A stretch of 64,000 nucleotides of DNA. It comes from Brasilonema sp. CT11. GTDB lineage: Bacteria; Cyanobacteriota; Cyanobacteriia; Cyanobacteriales; Nostocaceae. Of this stretch, positions 1-8,080 are shown piece by piece; the stretch's first letter is position 1, and each line of letters begins with the position of its first letter. The notes below the pieces were generated by a model that was not told the DNA's origin, did not search any database, and saw only the letters and a program-made list of their open reading frames with translations. Both the position numbers and the translations under genes were made by a program. Location of the stretch: the NCBI RefSeq assembly GCF_017982655.1, contig NZ_JABXYX010000035.1:1-64000 (forward strand). The letters run 5' to 3'.

Positions 1-57
1 GATACTTTACTGCAAGGGTCAGCCGATTTGATAGACGAAGCTGAAAAATATAAATAA
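1..57 (+). CDS. 3' end of an unidentified gene (partial)
   Basis: The first frame reads 18 codons without interruption and ends in TAA at 55-57; the last residues are DLIDEAEKYK. An 8-bp hairpin followed by a T run begins 20 bases later, as expected for the end of a real gene. Too little is present to name the protein. Confidence 0.5.
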   Translation, partial: DTLLQGSADLIDEAEKYK

Positions 58-77
58 GACTAATCATTCATTCATTA

Positions 78-111
78 AGTTCGCGAATAATATCCGCGAA
101 CTCACTTTTTT
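78..111 (+). terminator. Rho-independent-type terminator
   Basis: Perfect inverted repeat AGTTCGCG (78-85) / CGCGAACT (95-102) with a 9-base loop, followed by six T residues at 106-111. It sits 20 bases after the stop of the partial upstream gene and probably ends its transcript. Confidence 0.6.
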
Positions 112-668
112 GTCCAAAGTCCAATAACTATCATTGGTGGCCTTCTACCGATACAGGATAAAGGGGGTTATCAATGCGGATTTCGTATCAGTACTGATTT
201 TGAGTAGCTAAAAATTATTCGATATCGTGTGAAAAAACGATCCTATAGCTAAAACCGCTATCTTTCAAAAATCAGTATAAGTACTTTAAGTATATCAATT
301 AACCGTATCTTTTAGTTATAAAATCAAAATATCTCACAAACGACCGTAAAAAGCAAGTAAACGATTGTTACAAAATAACCGTCTATCTGGCTTGCCTATT
401 TCAGCAATCTATGTCATTATCAACCGATATAAGTCTTGAATACTGTAAATAGATTAACTTACAGTAGTTAATGTGAACTAGAGTAAAAATAAGACAATTT
501 AGACCTCAATAGAAAAATCAAAAGAAAAATCAAATTTGAATAGAAGTTTTCATTGGCAATTTTTCAGTAAAAATGACACTAAATATAATAATGTTTAAGT
601 GTATGGACTTAAAAAGATAGTGTACTCAGCAGTCAGACTTTTCCAGAAATCCTTTATTATATGCATCT
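112..668. other. Intergenic region, AT-rich, with one inverted repeat
   Basis: No convincing coding frame is visible. ACTGATTTT (193-201) is repeated in inverted form at about 266-275 as AAAAATCAGT, and ATCAGTACTGAT (187-198) is a perfect palindrome, so 187-285 could fold as a small hairpin element. The remainder should hold the promoter of the binding-protein gene, but I cannot assign -10/-35 boxes with confidence. Confidence 0.4.
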
Positions 669-1739
669 ATGTCGATTCAACTCTTAAAAACTAGGATCAA
701 GCACGTTAGTGTTTTTTTATACTTAATGTATCAGGAACGGAGAACCCGTTCCTTTTCTCTGCTGTTTGCCGTGGGACTGGGCTTAAGCCTAGTTGTGTCT
801 GCCTGTTCTTCCAATGCCACCAAACCAGAAGCAGTCACTTCACCTACTAGCAAGCAAAATGTGACTAGCAGCATTACAGTTAACATTGGCTTTCAAAAGG
901 CGGCAACTCTCCTCAATGCCCTAAAGAGCAAAAGCAGCCTAGACCAAGCAATAGCCGCTTCTGGTGGAACTGTAAAGTGGACTGAATTCCCCGCAGGTCC
1001 ACCCATGCTGGAAGCCATGAACGTGGGTAGTATTGACTTTGGTTATACAGGTGAATCACCGCCCATCTTTGCCCAAGCTGCAGGTACTCCTTTAATTTAC
1101 GTCGCCTACGATCCTTGGGGATCGAAGGCAGAAGCAATTATCGTACAGAAAAATTCACCAATAAAAAGTGTCGCTGAACTTAAAGGCAAAAAAGTTGCCT
1201 TTGCCAAAGGTTCAAATGCCAACTATCTCGTTGTCAAAGCCTTAGAATCTGCCGGATTAAAGTACAGTGACATCAAGCCAGCCTTTCTCACACCAGCAGA
1301 TGCTCGTGCTGCCTTTGAAGGTGGTAACATCGATGCCTGGGCAATTTGGGATCCTTATCTAGCAGCAGCCCAAGAAGCAACGGGGGCTAGAACCATAACA
1401 GATGCAACAAATTTAGCACCCAATCGCGGTTATTACCTTGCCCGCAAATCATTTGTGGAAGAACATCCTGATGTTTTGAAAACAATTTTGGATGAAGTCA
1501 GTAAAGTAGACAAATGGGCGGCAAGTAATCCAGCAGAAGTTGCGAAGTTTTTAGAACCACAATTAGGCATCAAAGCGGCAGCGCTGGAAGTTGCAGAAAA
1601 ACGGCGAGATTATGGTATTTTGCCCTTGACAGAAGAAGTCACTGCCAAACAACAAGAGGTTGCTGATACTTTCCAAAAAATCAAGCTGCTTCCTAAGCAA
1701 ATCCAGGTAAAAGAAATCGTTTGGAAAAGCAATAAGTAA
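669..1739 (+). CDS. ABC transporter substrate-binding lipoprotein, sulfonate/nitrate/taurine (SsuA-like) family
   Basis: Periplasmic solute-binding protein of the SsuA/TauA/NrtA-like fold, which normally delivers aliphatic sulfonates, taurine or nitrate to an ABC permease. The N-terminus has basic residues (QERRTR), a hydrophobic stretch and a lipobox ending VVSAC, so it is probably a lipoprotein. Family-type patterns seen include FGYTGESPP, LKGKKVAFAKGS and the hinge region AWAIWDPY. The likely biological start is the ATG at 726, which puts the signal peptide at the N-terminus; 669 adds 19 residues. No matching permease or ATPase gene is present, so it is an orphan binding protein here. The AprA-like gene begins 56 bases after its stop, suggesting co-transcription and a sulfur-related substrate. 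The substrate itself is not shown by sequence. Confidence 0.85.
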   Translation: MSIQLLKTRIKHVSVFLYLMYQERRTRSFSLLFAVGLGLSLVVSACSSNATKPEAVTSPTSKQNVTSSITVNIGFQKAATLLNALKSKSSLDQAIAASGGTVKWTEFPAGPPMLEAMNVGSIDFGYTGESPPIFAQAAGTPLIYVAYDPWGSKAEAIIVQKNSPIKSVAELKGKKVAFAKGSNANYLVVKALESAGLKYSDIKPAFLTPADARAAFEGGNIDAWAIWDPYLAAAQEATGARTITDATNLAPNRGYYLARKSFVEEHPDVLKTILDEVSKVDKWAASNPAEVAKFLEPQLGIKAAALEVAEKRRDYGILPLTEEVTAKQQEVADTFQKIKLLPKQIQVKEIVWKSNK

Positions 1740-1795
1740 AGAATGAAAAATCGTTTTTAATTTCATACTGTTTTGTATTGGGACTTTTAAACGTT

Positions 1796-3511
1796 ATGGT
1801 AACGAATGCGACTACCCAGTGGATAAAAACCGATGTGCTGGTTATTGGTGGTGGGACAGCAGGAACAATGGCTGGTATTAAAGCTAAACAAGCAAATCCT
1901 GATGCTGAGGTGCTGATTTTAGAAAAGGCTAATATTCGTCGGAGTGGGGCGATCGCAATGGGTATGGATGGCGTAAATACTGCTGTCATTCCCGGTCATT
2001 CCACCGCAGAGAAATACGTTTGTGAAGTCACCCTTGCCAACGATGGCATTCTCAATCAAAAAGCCGTTTATCAAACGGGCAAATTAGGCTACGAAGTCAT
2101 CCAAGAATTAGAAAGCTGGGGTGTGAAATTTCAGAAAGATGCTCAAGGTAACTACGACTTAAAGCAAGTGCATCGTGTTGGGAAATATGTTCTGCCCATG
2201 CCAGAAGGCAAAGACCTCAAGCCAATTCTGACTCGACAAGTCAAACGCCACAAAGTCAATGTTACCAATCGCGTTATGGCAACCCGCGTTTTAGTAGGAG
2301 AAGCACGTGCTATTGGTGCTGTGGGATTTGATGTTAGAAACGGTGATTTTATTATCATTCAAGCTAAAGCAGTGATCCTATGTACAGGAGCCTGTGGACG
2401 TTTAGGATTACCTGCTTCTGGTTATCTCTACGGCACTTATGAAAATCCTACTAATGCTGGGGATGGCTACTCAATCGCTTATCATGCTGGTGCAGAACTC
2501 AGCAATATTGAGTGCTTTCAAATTAACCCTTTAATTAAAGATTACAACGGTCCTGCTTGCGCGTATGTTGCTGGACCTTTCGGTGCCCATACTACTAACG
2601 CCGAAGGAAATCGCTTCATCAGTTGCGATTACTGGAGTGGTCAAATGATGCTGGAAATCTGGAAAGAATTAAACTCCGGTAAAGGACCAATCCAACTCAA
2701 AATGACCCATCTTGATGAAGATACCATTTCAGAAATTGAATCCATACTGTGGTCGAATGAACGACCAAGCCGCGAACGCTTTCATCAAGGTAGAGGCGAA
2801 GACTATCGCACCCACGGCGTTGAAATGAACATATCAGAAATTGGCTTGTGTAGCGGACATAGTGCTTCTGGTGTTTGGGTGAATGAAAAAGCCCAAACAA
2901 CTGTCCCAGGTTTGTATGCAGCCGGAGACATGGCAAGCGTTCCTCATAATTATATGATTGGGGCATTTGTCTTCGGTCGCTTAGCAGGAACTCATGCCAT
3001 TGAGTATATCCAAAACTTAGATCATGTCGAGCCAGAAAAAGATTTTTTAGAAACAGAAAAATTACGAATTTATGCGCCTTTAACTCGACAAAATGGTATT
3101 CCTCACACCCAAGTTGAATATAAATTACGGCGTTTAGTTAATGATTATCTACAACCACCCAAAGTAGGAAACAAAATAGAAATTGGCTTGAAAAATTTTG
3201 TCCACTATCAAGAAACATTAGATCTAATGGGTGCTCGTGATCCCCATGAATTGATGCGCTGTATGGAAGTTCATTTTATTCGGGACTGTGCAGAAATGGC
3301 AGCCAGAGCATCATTATATCGTCGAGAAAGTCGTTGGGGTCTTTATCATTACCGATTAGATTATCCAGACAAGAACGATGATGAGTGGTTTTGTCATGTC
3401 AATTTAAAGAAAGATGAATCAGGAGAAATGGTGCTGTTTAAGCGTCCTGTCGAACCTTATGTAGTGGAGGTTGATTCAGCAAAAGAAGTTTATGATGTTG
3501 CTGCGAGGTAG
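1796..3511 (+). CDS. AprA-like FAD-dependent oxidoreductase (fumarate reductase/adenylylsulfate reductase flavoprotein family)
   Basis: Flavoprotein of about 571 residues in the succinate dehydrogenase/fumarate reductase/AprA superfamily. The N-terminus has the dinucleotide-binding motif VLVIGGGTAG, and the second FAD region is GLYAAGDMAS. The stretch GLCSGHSASGVWVN just before it resembles the AprA arrangement more than classical succinate dehydrogenase. It lacks a signal peptide and is probably cytoplasmic. ATG 1796 is preferred; a TTG at 1778 would add six residues with no family support. The two-cluster ferredoxin at 4509 is the expected AprB-type electron partner, though a methyltransferase gene lies between. 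Cyanobacteria assimilate sulfate through other enzymes, so true APS reductase activity is not assumed. The real substrate is unknown; the neighbouring sulfonate-type binding protein hints at a sulfur compound. Confidence 0.8.
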   Translation: MVTNATTQWIKTDVLVIGGGTAGTMAGIKAKQANPDAEVLILEKANIRRSGAIAMGMDGVNTAVIPGHSTAEKYVCEVTLANDGILNQKAVYQTGKLGYEVIQELESWGVKFQKDAQGNYDLKQVHRVGKYVLPMPEGKDLKPILTRQVKRHKVNVTNRVMATRVLVGEARAIGAVGFDVRNGDFIIIQAKAVILCTGACGRLGLPASGYLYGTYENPTNAGDGYSIAYHAGAELSNIECFQINPLIKDYNGPACAYVAGPFGAHTTNAEGNRFISCDYWSGQMMLEIWKELNSGKGPIQLKMTHLDEDTISEIESILWSNERPSRERFHQGRGEDYRTHGVEMNISEIGLCSGHSASGVWVNEKAQTTVPGLYAAGDMASVPHNYMIGAFVFGRLAGTHAIEYIQNLDHVEPEKDFLETEKLRIYAPLTRQNGIPHTQVEYKLRRLVNDYLQPPKVGNKIEIGLKNFVHYQETLDLMGARDPHELMRCMEVHFIRDCAEMAARASLYRRESRWGLYHYRLDYPDKNDDEWFCHVNLKKDESGEMVLFKRPVEPYVVEVDSAKEVYDVAAR

Positions 3512-3694
3512 AATATTCAGAATGAATTCAAACCAAGGCTTCACAGTAATTGAGTCATTCAGTAGATGATTTTGTATTTATTAAATCGGATGTTCCTTGT
3601 GTTGCAGAAGCTTCTGCAACTTTATGGGGTTGTGACCTTTGAGAAGGTTATGTAGATTTGAATTCTAAATATTCAACTTGATTGCTAAAAACCA
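3512..3694. repeat. Intergenic inverted-repeat element with a perfect 20-bp palindrome
   Basis: GTTGCAGAAGCTTCTGCAAC at 3601-3620 is a perfect palindrome. The edges of the gap are also related in inverted orientation: GAATATTC...GAATTCAAA near 3512-3533 against TTTGAATTC...AATATTCAA near 3655-3677. This may be a small hairpin element, or a processing/attenuation site splitting the flavoprotein from the downstream genes. Confidence 0.5.
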
Positions 3695-4477
3695 ATGCCT
3701 ATCTACAATTCAATTGGTCAACAATACTCCAAAACCCGTGTTCCTGATCCTCGCATTGTTAACAGATTAATTGACCTAATCAATTTACCCAAAGGTAGCA
3801 TTATCGCTGATATTGGGGCAGGAACTGGTAGTTATAGTCTAGCGCTTGCTAATAAAGGATTTTCTGTTAATGCTATTGAACCTTCTGCAGTCATGCAAAA
3901 ACAAGCAGTAGAACATCCACAAGTTAACTGGTTCACTGGCTATGCAGAAGCTTTACCTTTAGCAGATAACTCTGTTGATGGAGTCATAAGTATTCTGACA
4001 ATTCATCATTTTTATAACTTAGAAAAATCCTTTCAAGAAATGCATCGAGTAGTCAAGAACGGGGCAATAGTTTTGCTGACATTTGATATCAGATTAGCTC
4101 AAAAGATATGGCTTTATGATTACTTCCCATTTTTATGGGAAGATGCCTTACGATTTTTACCACTTAACGAACTTACTAACCTAATTCAAGCTAGTACCGG
4201 AAGACATATTGAAACTATACCTTTTTTGTTGCCTCATGATTTGTCTGATTTATTTGCAGCTGCGGCTTGGAAGCGTCCTAAGTTGTATCTTCAACAAGAA
4301 GTACGTGCTGGAATATCATCTTTCGCTTTGGCAGAACCGAATTTAGTCAACCAAGGAGTGAAATTACTTGCAGCAGATTTAAGTAGTGGGGAATGGAATG
4401 CAAAGTATGCTGATATTGAGAATTTAACAGAAATAGATGTGGGTTATCGTTTTATCCGTGCCACGCTTGATAACTAA
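3695..4477 (+). CDS. Class I SAM-dependent methyltransferase
   Basis: Protein of 260 residues with a Rossmann methyltransferase core of the UbiE/COQ5-like type. Motif I is ADIGAGTGSYSLALA near residue 40, motif II is the acidic AIEPS, and GVISILTIHHF is the usual post-motif region. The substrate cannot be read from sequence. The C-terminal third is more divergent than the core. It lies 183 bases after the flavoprotein and 31 bases before the ferredoxin on the same strand, so it is probably part of the same transcription unit. A role in methylating or demethylating a small sulfur or aromatic substrate is possible but is only inference from position. Confidence 0.8.
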   Translation: MPIYNSIGQQYSKTRVPDPRIVNRLIDLINLPKGSIIADIGAGTGSYSLALANKGFSVNAIEPSAVMQKQAVEHPQVNWFTGYAEALPLADNSVDGVISILTIHHFYNLEKSFQEMHRVVKNGAIVLLTFDIRLAQKIWLYDYFPFLWEDALRFLPLNELTNLIQASTGRHIETIPFLLPHDLSDLFAAAAWKRPKLYLQQEVRAGISSFALAEPNLVNQGVKLLAADLSSGEWNAKYADIENLTEIDVGYRFIRATLDN

Positions 4478-4508
4478 AAGACTAGATAGAAAAAGAGAGT
4501 TAGATACT

Positions 4509-4736
4509 ATGGCTTTAATAAATCAAAGAGTTGATGTTCCCGTCATCGTTGATGAATCAAAATGTTTGGAAAAATGTAACGCTTGTATTGAAGTCTGTCC
4601 TCTTGATGTACTGGCAAAAAACCCAGAGACAGGAAAAGCCTACATGAAATATGATGAGTGTTGGTTCTGTCTACCTTGCGAAAAAGAATGTCCAACAAAT
4701 GCGATTACTGTACAAATTCCATTCTTATTGCGCTAA
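4509..4736 (+). CDS. AprB-like ferredoxin with two [4Fe-4S] clusters
   Basis: Small cytoplasmic iron-sulfur protein of 75 residues from ATG 4509; an upstream in-frame start would overlap the methyltransferase. Cysteines fall at 19, 23, 26 and 30 (CLEKCNACIEVCP) and at 51, 54, 57 and 61 (CWFCLPCEKECP), enough for two [4Fe-4S] clusters. The Trp between the cluster-II cysteines and the overall layout resemble the N-terminal part of AprB, the beta subunit of adenylylsulfate reductase, without its C-terminal tail. The natural reading is that it passes electrons to or from the AprA-like flavoprotein at 1796. The HEAT-repeat gene follows after 57 bases. Confidence 0.88.
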   Translation: MALINQRVDVPVIVDESKCLEKCNACIEVCPLDVLAKNPETGKAYMKYDECWFCLPCEKECPTNAITVQIPFLLR

Positions 4737-4793
4737 AAAATTTTTTAAAAATTTCTTACTCTGCCTTCTCTGTGTCTGGTGCGGTTTTAAAAA

Positions 4794-5753
4794 ATGTCTA
4801 ATAACACTTATAATAACCCCAATTATTGGATCGAAATGCTGCGCTCGCCCAAAGTTGATGACCGATTAGTTGCCGTCAAAGCTTTACAACATTTTGGTGA
4901 GGAAGAGGCAATAGAACCCCTAATTTATGCTCTAGAAGATGAAAACTTGAATGTTCAAAAAATAGCCATCTCTGCTCTTTGGGAAATTGCAAACCCTGTT
5001 GCTGTAGCAGATTTACTAAAATGCCTTGGTTCACCCAATGCAGAAATTCGCACTGAAGCATTATCAGCTTTAAATGACTTAGTTTCACCTACAGATTTAT
5101 CATTGTTGCTAAATCATCTCAGTCACAACAATATCTACTTACAATTGAATATCCTAATTCTTCTCCGCAAAATTCATGATATTCGATCATTACCATATAT
5201 TATACAATTTTTCAATTCAGAAAATGCGGACTTAAGAGAAGCCGCGATCGCAACACTCCGCTATCTTAATCAAGTTGAAAAGTGTCCTCAAGCTTTAGCG
5301 TTAATATCCGATCCTAATGCGACTGTGCGCCGCGCTACTGCTTTAACTTTAGGGTATTTACAAGACGCAGAAGTTATTTCAATACTTAGTCAAGCACTCA
5401 TAAGTGACAGCGACTGGCAAGTCCGTCGTAATGCAGCAAAATCTCTTGCTATTCATGAAAATGACCAAGCAATTTCAGCATTAGAAATCGCTTTAGGTGA
5501 TGAGCATTGGCAAGTGCGGAAATCAGTCGCACAGACTTTGCAAAAAATACCACATATCAAAGTTCTGCCAGTGTTAATTCAAGCATTAATAGATGAATAT
5601 GCAGATGTACGGAAAGAAGTTGCGATCGCTCTTGGTAATTTAGGCAGTTCTGATGCTATTAATTCACTCCAGCAAGCGTTAGATGATCCTGATAGAGAAG
5701 TAAGTATCCAAGCTCAACGAGCAATTCAGAAGATTCAGCAGCCATATAGTTAA
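4794..5753 (+). CDS. HEAT-repeat (PBS-lyase-type) protein
   Basis: Protein of 319 residues made almost entirely of tandem helical HEAT repeats of about 31 residues. Recurring signatures include VRRATALTLGYL, VRRNAAKSLA, VRKSVAQTLQKI and VRKEVAIALGNL. The family includes phycobilin lyase subunits (CpcE/F type) and scaffold proteins. There are no phycobilisome genes nearby, so a scaffold or maturation role for the adjacent flavoprotein-ferredoxin pair is more likely than bilin attachment, though this is inference. It is last in the closely spaced run of genes that begins at 669. The palindrome GGAAACGTTTCC at 5758-5769 follows the stop but has no T run. Confidence 0.85.
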   Translation: MSNNTYNNPNYWIEMLRSPKVDDRLVAVKALQHFGEEEAIEPLIYALEDENLNVQKIAISALWEIANPVAVADLLKCLGSPNAEIRTEALSALNDLVSPTDLSLLLNHLSHNNIYLQLNILILLRKIHDIRSLPYIIQFFNSENADLREAAIATLRYLNQVEKCPQALALISDPNATVRRATALTLGYLQDAEVISILSQALISDSDWQVRRNAAKSLAIHENDQAISALEIALGDEHWQVRKSVAQTLQKIPHIKVLPVLIQALIDEYADVRKEVAIALGNLGSSDAINSLQQALDDPDREVSIQAQRAIQKIQQPYS

Positions 5754-5878
5754 CAACGGAAACGTTTCCCACACTTTGCGATCGCCCTATTTGTTAACTA
5801 GTACTATCTTACAGTTTAGTACTTGCATCGGCATACATTGTTAATGTATCGGAAAACAAACTTTATCATTTTATAGAC

Positions 5879-6040
5879 TTGAAAAATCTTGATAAAGAAG
5901 AGGTAAAAAAATTACTGTCTGGTTACATAGAATCTCAAGATTGGCAAACCGTAGATATAATTGTTCAATCACTAGAGTCAAGTTATTTTAAAGATCTTGC
6001 TCAAGAGCTAATTTCTCTTGTTAATAGAAAAATTTTATAA
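5879..6040 (+). CDS. Possible small protein or gene remnant
   Basis: A TTG-initiated frame of 53 codons beginning LKNLDKEEVKKLL and ending SLVNRKIL looks protein-like: amphipathic, Lys/Glu-rich, with plausible codon use. The open frame reaches back to 5798, but no ATG or GTG lies in frame. After the TAA at 6038-6040 the same frame stays open for 55 codons and runs into the HAD gene. That pattern fits either a small gene with a weak start or the 5' part of a decayed longer gene. No family was recognised. Confidence 0.35.
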   Translation: MKNLDKEEVKKLLSGYIESQDWQTVDIIVQSLESSYFKDLAQELISLVNRKIL

Positions 6041-6205
6041 ATTAATAATGAGTTTATTTTTAAGAAACTGAGTAATGAAGCTATTATTAGTAACTTTATA
6101 TATGATGAGAAAGAATTTCTAAATGGTCTATCTTGGCGTTGTGTGGATTTTATCTTTTATAATAAATTTCTGAATTATCCTAAAGTTATTAAATTACTAT
6201 GTCTT

Positions 6206-6868
6206 ATGAATTTTAATAATTGTGATGAGATTACTCTCATATTTGATTGTGATGGTACACTGGTAGATAGTGAATATTTATGTAATCTTGGACTAATCAA
6301 TCAACTTCAAAAAATTGGTATTTTTGAAGATGCAAATAAACTAATGAAAAAATTTAGGGGTTGGAAGTTAAGTAATATTTTAATTGACATTGAAAACTAC
6401 TATTTTATCAAACTTCCACATAACTTTATAGAATTTTATCGATTAGAAGTAGCTTCCTTATTTGATAGTCATTTACAGGCAATACCTTATATTTTTGATG
6501 CTTTAAATTTGTTAAATTTTAAAAAATGTGTTGCATCAAGCGCTCCAGTCACAAAAATTCAACATGCTCTTTCTCTGTGTGGATTATCTGCTTTTTTTAG
6601 TGAAAATATATTTAGTTCTTATGTTGTAGGTTCTTGGAAGCCAGAACCAGAACTTTTCATTTATGCAGCTAAAGAAATGTGTTCAAAATCAAAAAATTGT
6701 ATAGTTATTGAAGATAGTAATCTAGGAATTTTAGCTGCTAATAATGCTGGTATGAAATCAATATATTTCAATCCTAACAGTATTCAAATTAACACAGAAT
6801 TCACATTTGAGATAACTTGTATGCAACAGCTTCCTGATGCAGTAAAAACTTTAATTACTGATCACTGA
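6206..6868 (+). CDS. HAD-superfamily phosphatase, beta-phosphoglucomutase-like
   Basis: Haloacid dehalogenase-type hydrolase of 220 residues from ATG 6206; an in-frame GTG at 6143 is an alternative. Motif I is FDCDGTLVDS near the N-terminus with both catalytic aspartates, motif II is ASSAPV, the motif III lysine lies in WKPEPELF, and motif IV is VIEDSNLGI. These place it with the phosphatase/phosphomutase subgroup that acts on small sugar or nucleotide phosphates. Its codons are far more AT-rich than those of flanking genes, suggesting separate acquisition. Mrp begins 11 bases downstream, so the two are probably co-transcribed, but the substrate is unknown. Confidence 0.78.
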   Translation: MNFNNCDEITLIFDCDGTLVDSEYLCNLGLINQLQKIGIFEDANKLMKKFRGWKLSNILIDIENYYFIKLPHNFIEFYRLEVASLFDSHLQAIPYIFDALNLLNFKKCVASSAPVTKIQHALSLCGLSAFFSENIFSSYVVGSWKPEPELFIYAAKEMCSKSKNCIVIEDSNLGILAANNAGMKSIYFNPNSIQINTEFTFEITCMQQLPDAVKTLITDH

Positions 6869-6879
6869 TAGAAAACAAG

Positions 6880-7887
6880 ATGCAACCAAATCCCGATTCT
6901 CGTCAGCAAGAAGTCATCCAACTCCTCAAACAAGTCATCGAACCCACTCTCAAAAATGACATCGTGAGTTTGGGAATGGTGCGAAATCTACGTATAGTTG
7001 ATGACTACATTTATCTACGCTTTTACATCGGTTCCCATCAACATCAATTACAGAAAGAAATTCAATCTGTATTGTCATCCCTATCTTGGTGCAAAAAAAC
7101 TTACATTCAACTCTGCACAATTCCCGGAGTCAAAGTAACCCTTGCTGTTTCCAGTGGCAAAGGTGGTGTAGGTAAATCGACTACAGCGGTGAATATAGCC
7201 GCAGCTTTAAAATTACAAGGTGCAAAAGTTGGGTTACTAGATGCTGATGTCTATGGTCCTAATATTCCACAAATGTTAGGTATAGGACAAGCAGATATCC
7301 AAATTATTCATACTCCCACAGGTGAAAAGTTTTTACCCCTAGAAATCCAGGGAATTAAACTCATGTCAGTGGGTTTACTCGCAGAACCAAATCGTCCTCT
7401 AGCATGGCGAGGACCAGTATTACACAAGATTATCACTCAATTTCTGCAAGATGTGGAATGGGGGGAATTGGATTATTTATTGATTGATTTACCGCCAGGC
7501 ACAGGGGATGCCCAAATTACAATTGTACAAGAAAGCCCAATTTGTGGAGTTATTTTGGTGACGACTCCCCAACAAGTTGCTATTTCCGATGTGCGCCGTA
7601 ACATACATATGTTTCGTCAAGTGGGTGTTCCTGTCCTTGGGATTGTGGAAAATATGAGTTATTTAATCTGTAGTGATTGTGGCTCACGTACACCAATTTT
7701 TGGGAGTGGTGGTGGTGAACTACTTGCAGCAGAATTGCAAGCACCTTTACTGGGACAGATTCCCATAGATCCTTGTATCTGTAGCGGTGGTGATACAGGA
7801 CACCCGATTGCAGTCACCAATACCACCTCTAGTACTGGTGAGGTTTTTGTGCAAATCGCAACTGCATTAAAATCAACTTTTACCTGA
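6880..7887 (+). CDS. Mrp/NBP35-family Fe-S carrier ATPase (ApbC-like)
   Basis: Protein of 335 residues with an N-terminal DUF59/MIP18-type domain (about 1-80) and a P-loop ATPase domain. The deviant Walker A is GKGGVGKST near residue 93; further family motifs are DADVYGPNIPQML, LIDLPPGTGDAQ and the CxxC pair in ICSDCGS that can hold a bridging [4Fe-4S] cluster. ApbC/Mrp proteins load iron-sulfur clusters onto target proteins. Placement after a cluster with an eight-cysteine ferredoxin suggests it may serve that system, though a general housekeeping role is equally possible. A gene named mrp in other cyanobacteria is a close family match; orthology was not tested. Confidence 0.9.
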   Translation: MQPNPDSRQQEVIQLLKQVIEPTLKNDIVSLGMVRNLRIVDDYIYLRFYIGSHQHQLQKEIQSVLSSLSWCKKTYIQLCTIPGVKVTLAVSSGKGGVGKSTTAVNIAAALKLQGAKVGLLDADVYGPNIPQMLGIGQADIQIIHTPTGEKFLPLEIQGIKLMSVGLLAEPNRPLAWRGPVLHKIITQFLQDVEWGELDYLLIDLPPGTGDAQITIVQESPICGVILVTTPQQVAISDVRRNIHMFRQVGVPVLGIVENMSYLICSDCGSRTPIFGSGGGELLAAELQAPLLGQIPIDPCICSGGDTGHPIAVTNTTSSTGEVFVQIATALKSTFT

Positions 7888-8080
7888 TGCAGTTCATCTA
7901 ATATGGGAGTCAAGTTATGGGCATTGGTAGTAATGCATAGTGTAGGGGTTATCGCTCTCCCACTCGTAGCCTGATAGACGCTTACTCCGTCCTAGGGCTA
8001 ACTTCAACCTGTAGACAGATATTTTACTATGATATTTTTTCTACCATTCGAGCTACAGTTACAACTTTAAAGATGTAGAT

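Noticed and set aside
1796-3511. Naming the flavoprotein as true AprA or as succinate dehydrogenase SdhA
   Set aside because: Motifs place it in the superfamily with AprA-like features, but active-site identity was not established, so a specific symbol would overstate the evidence.
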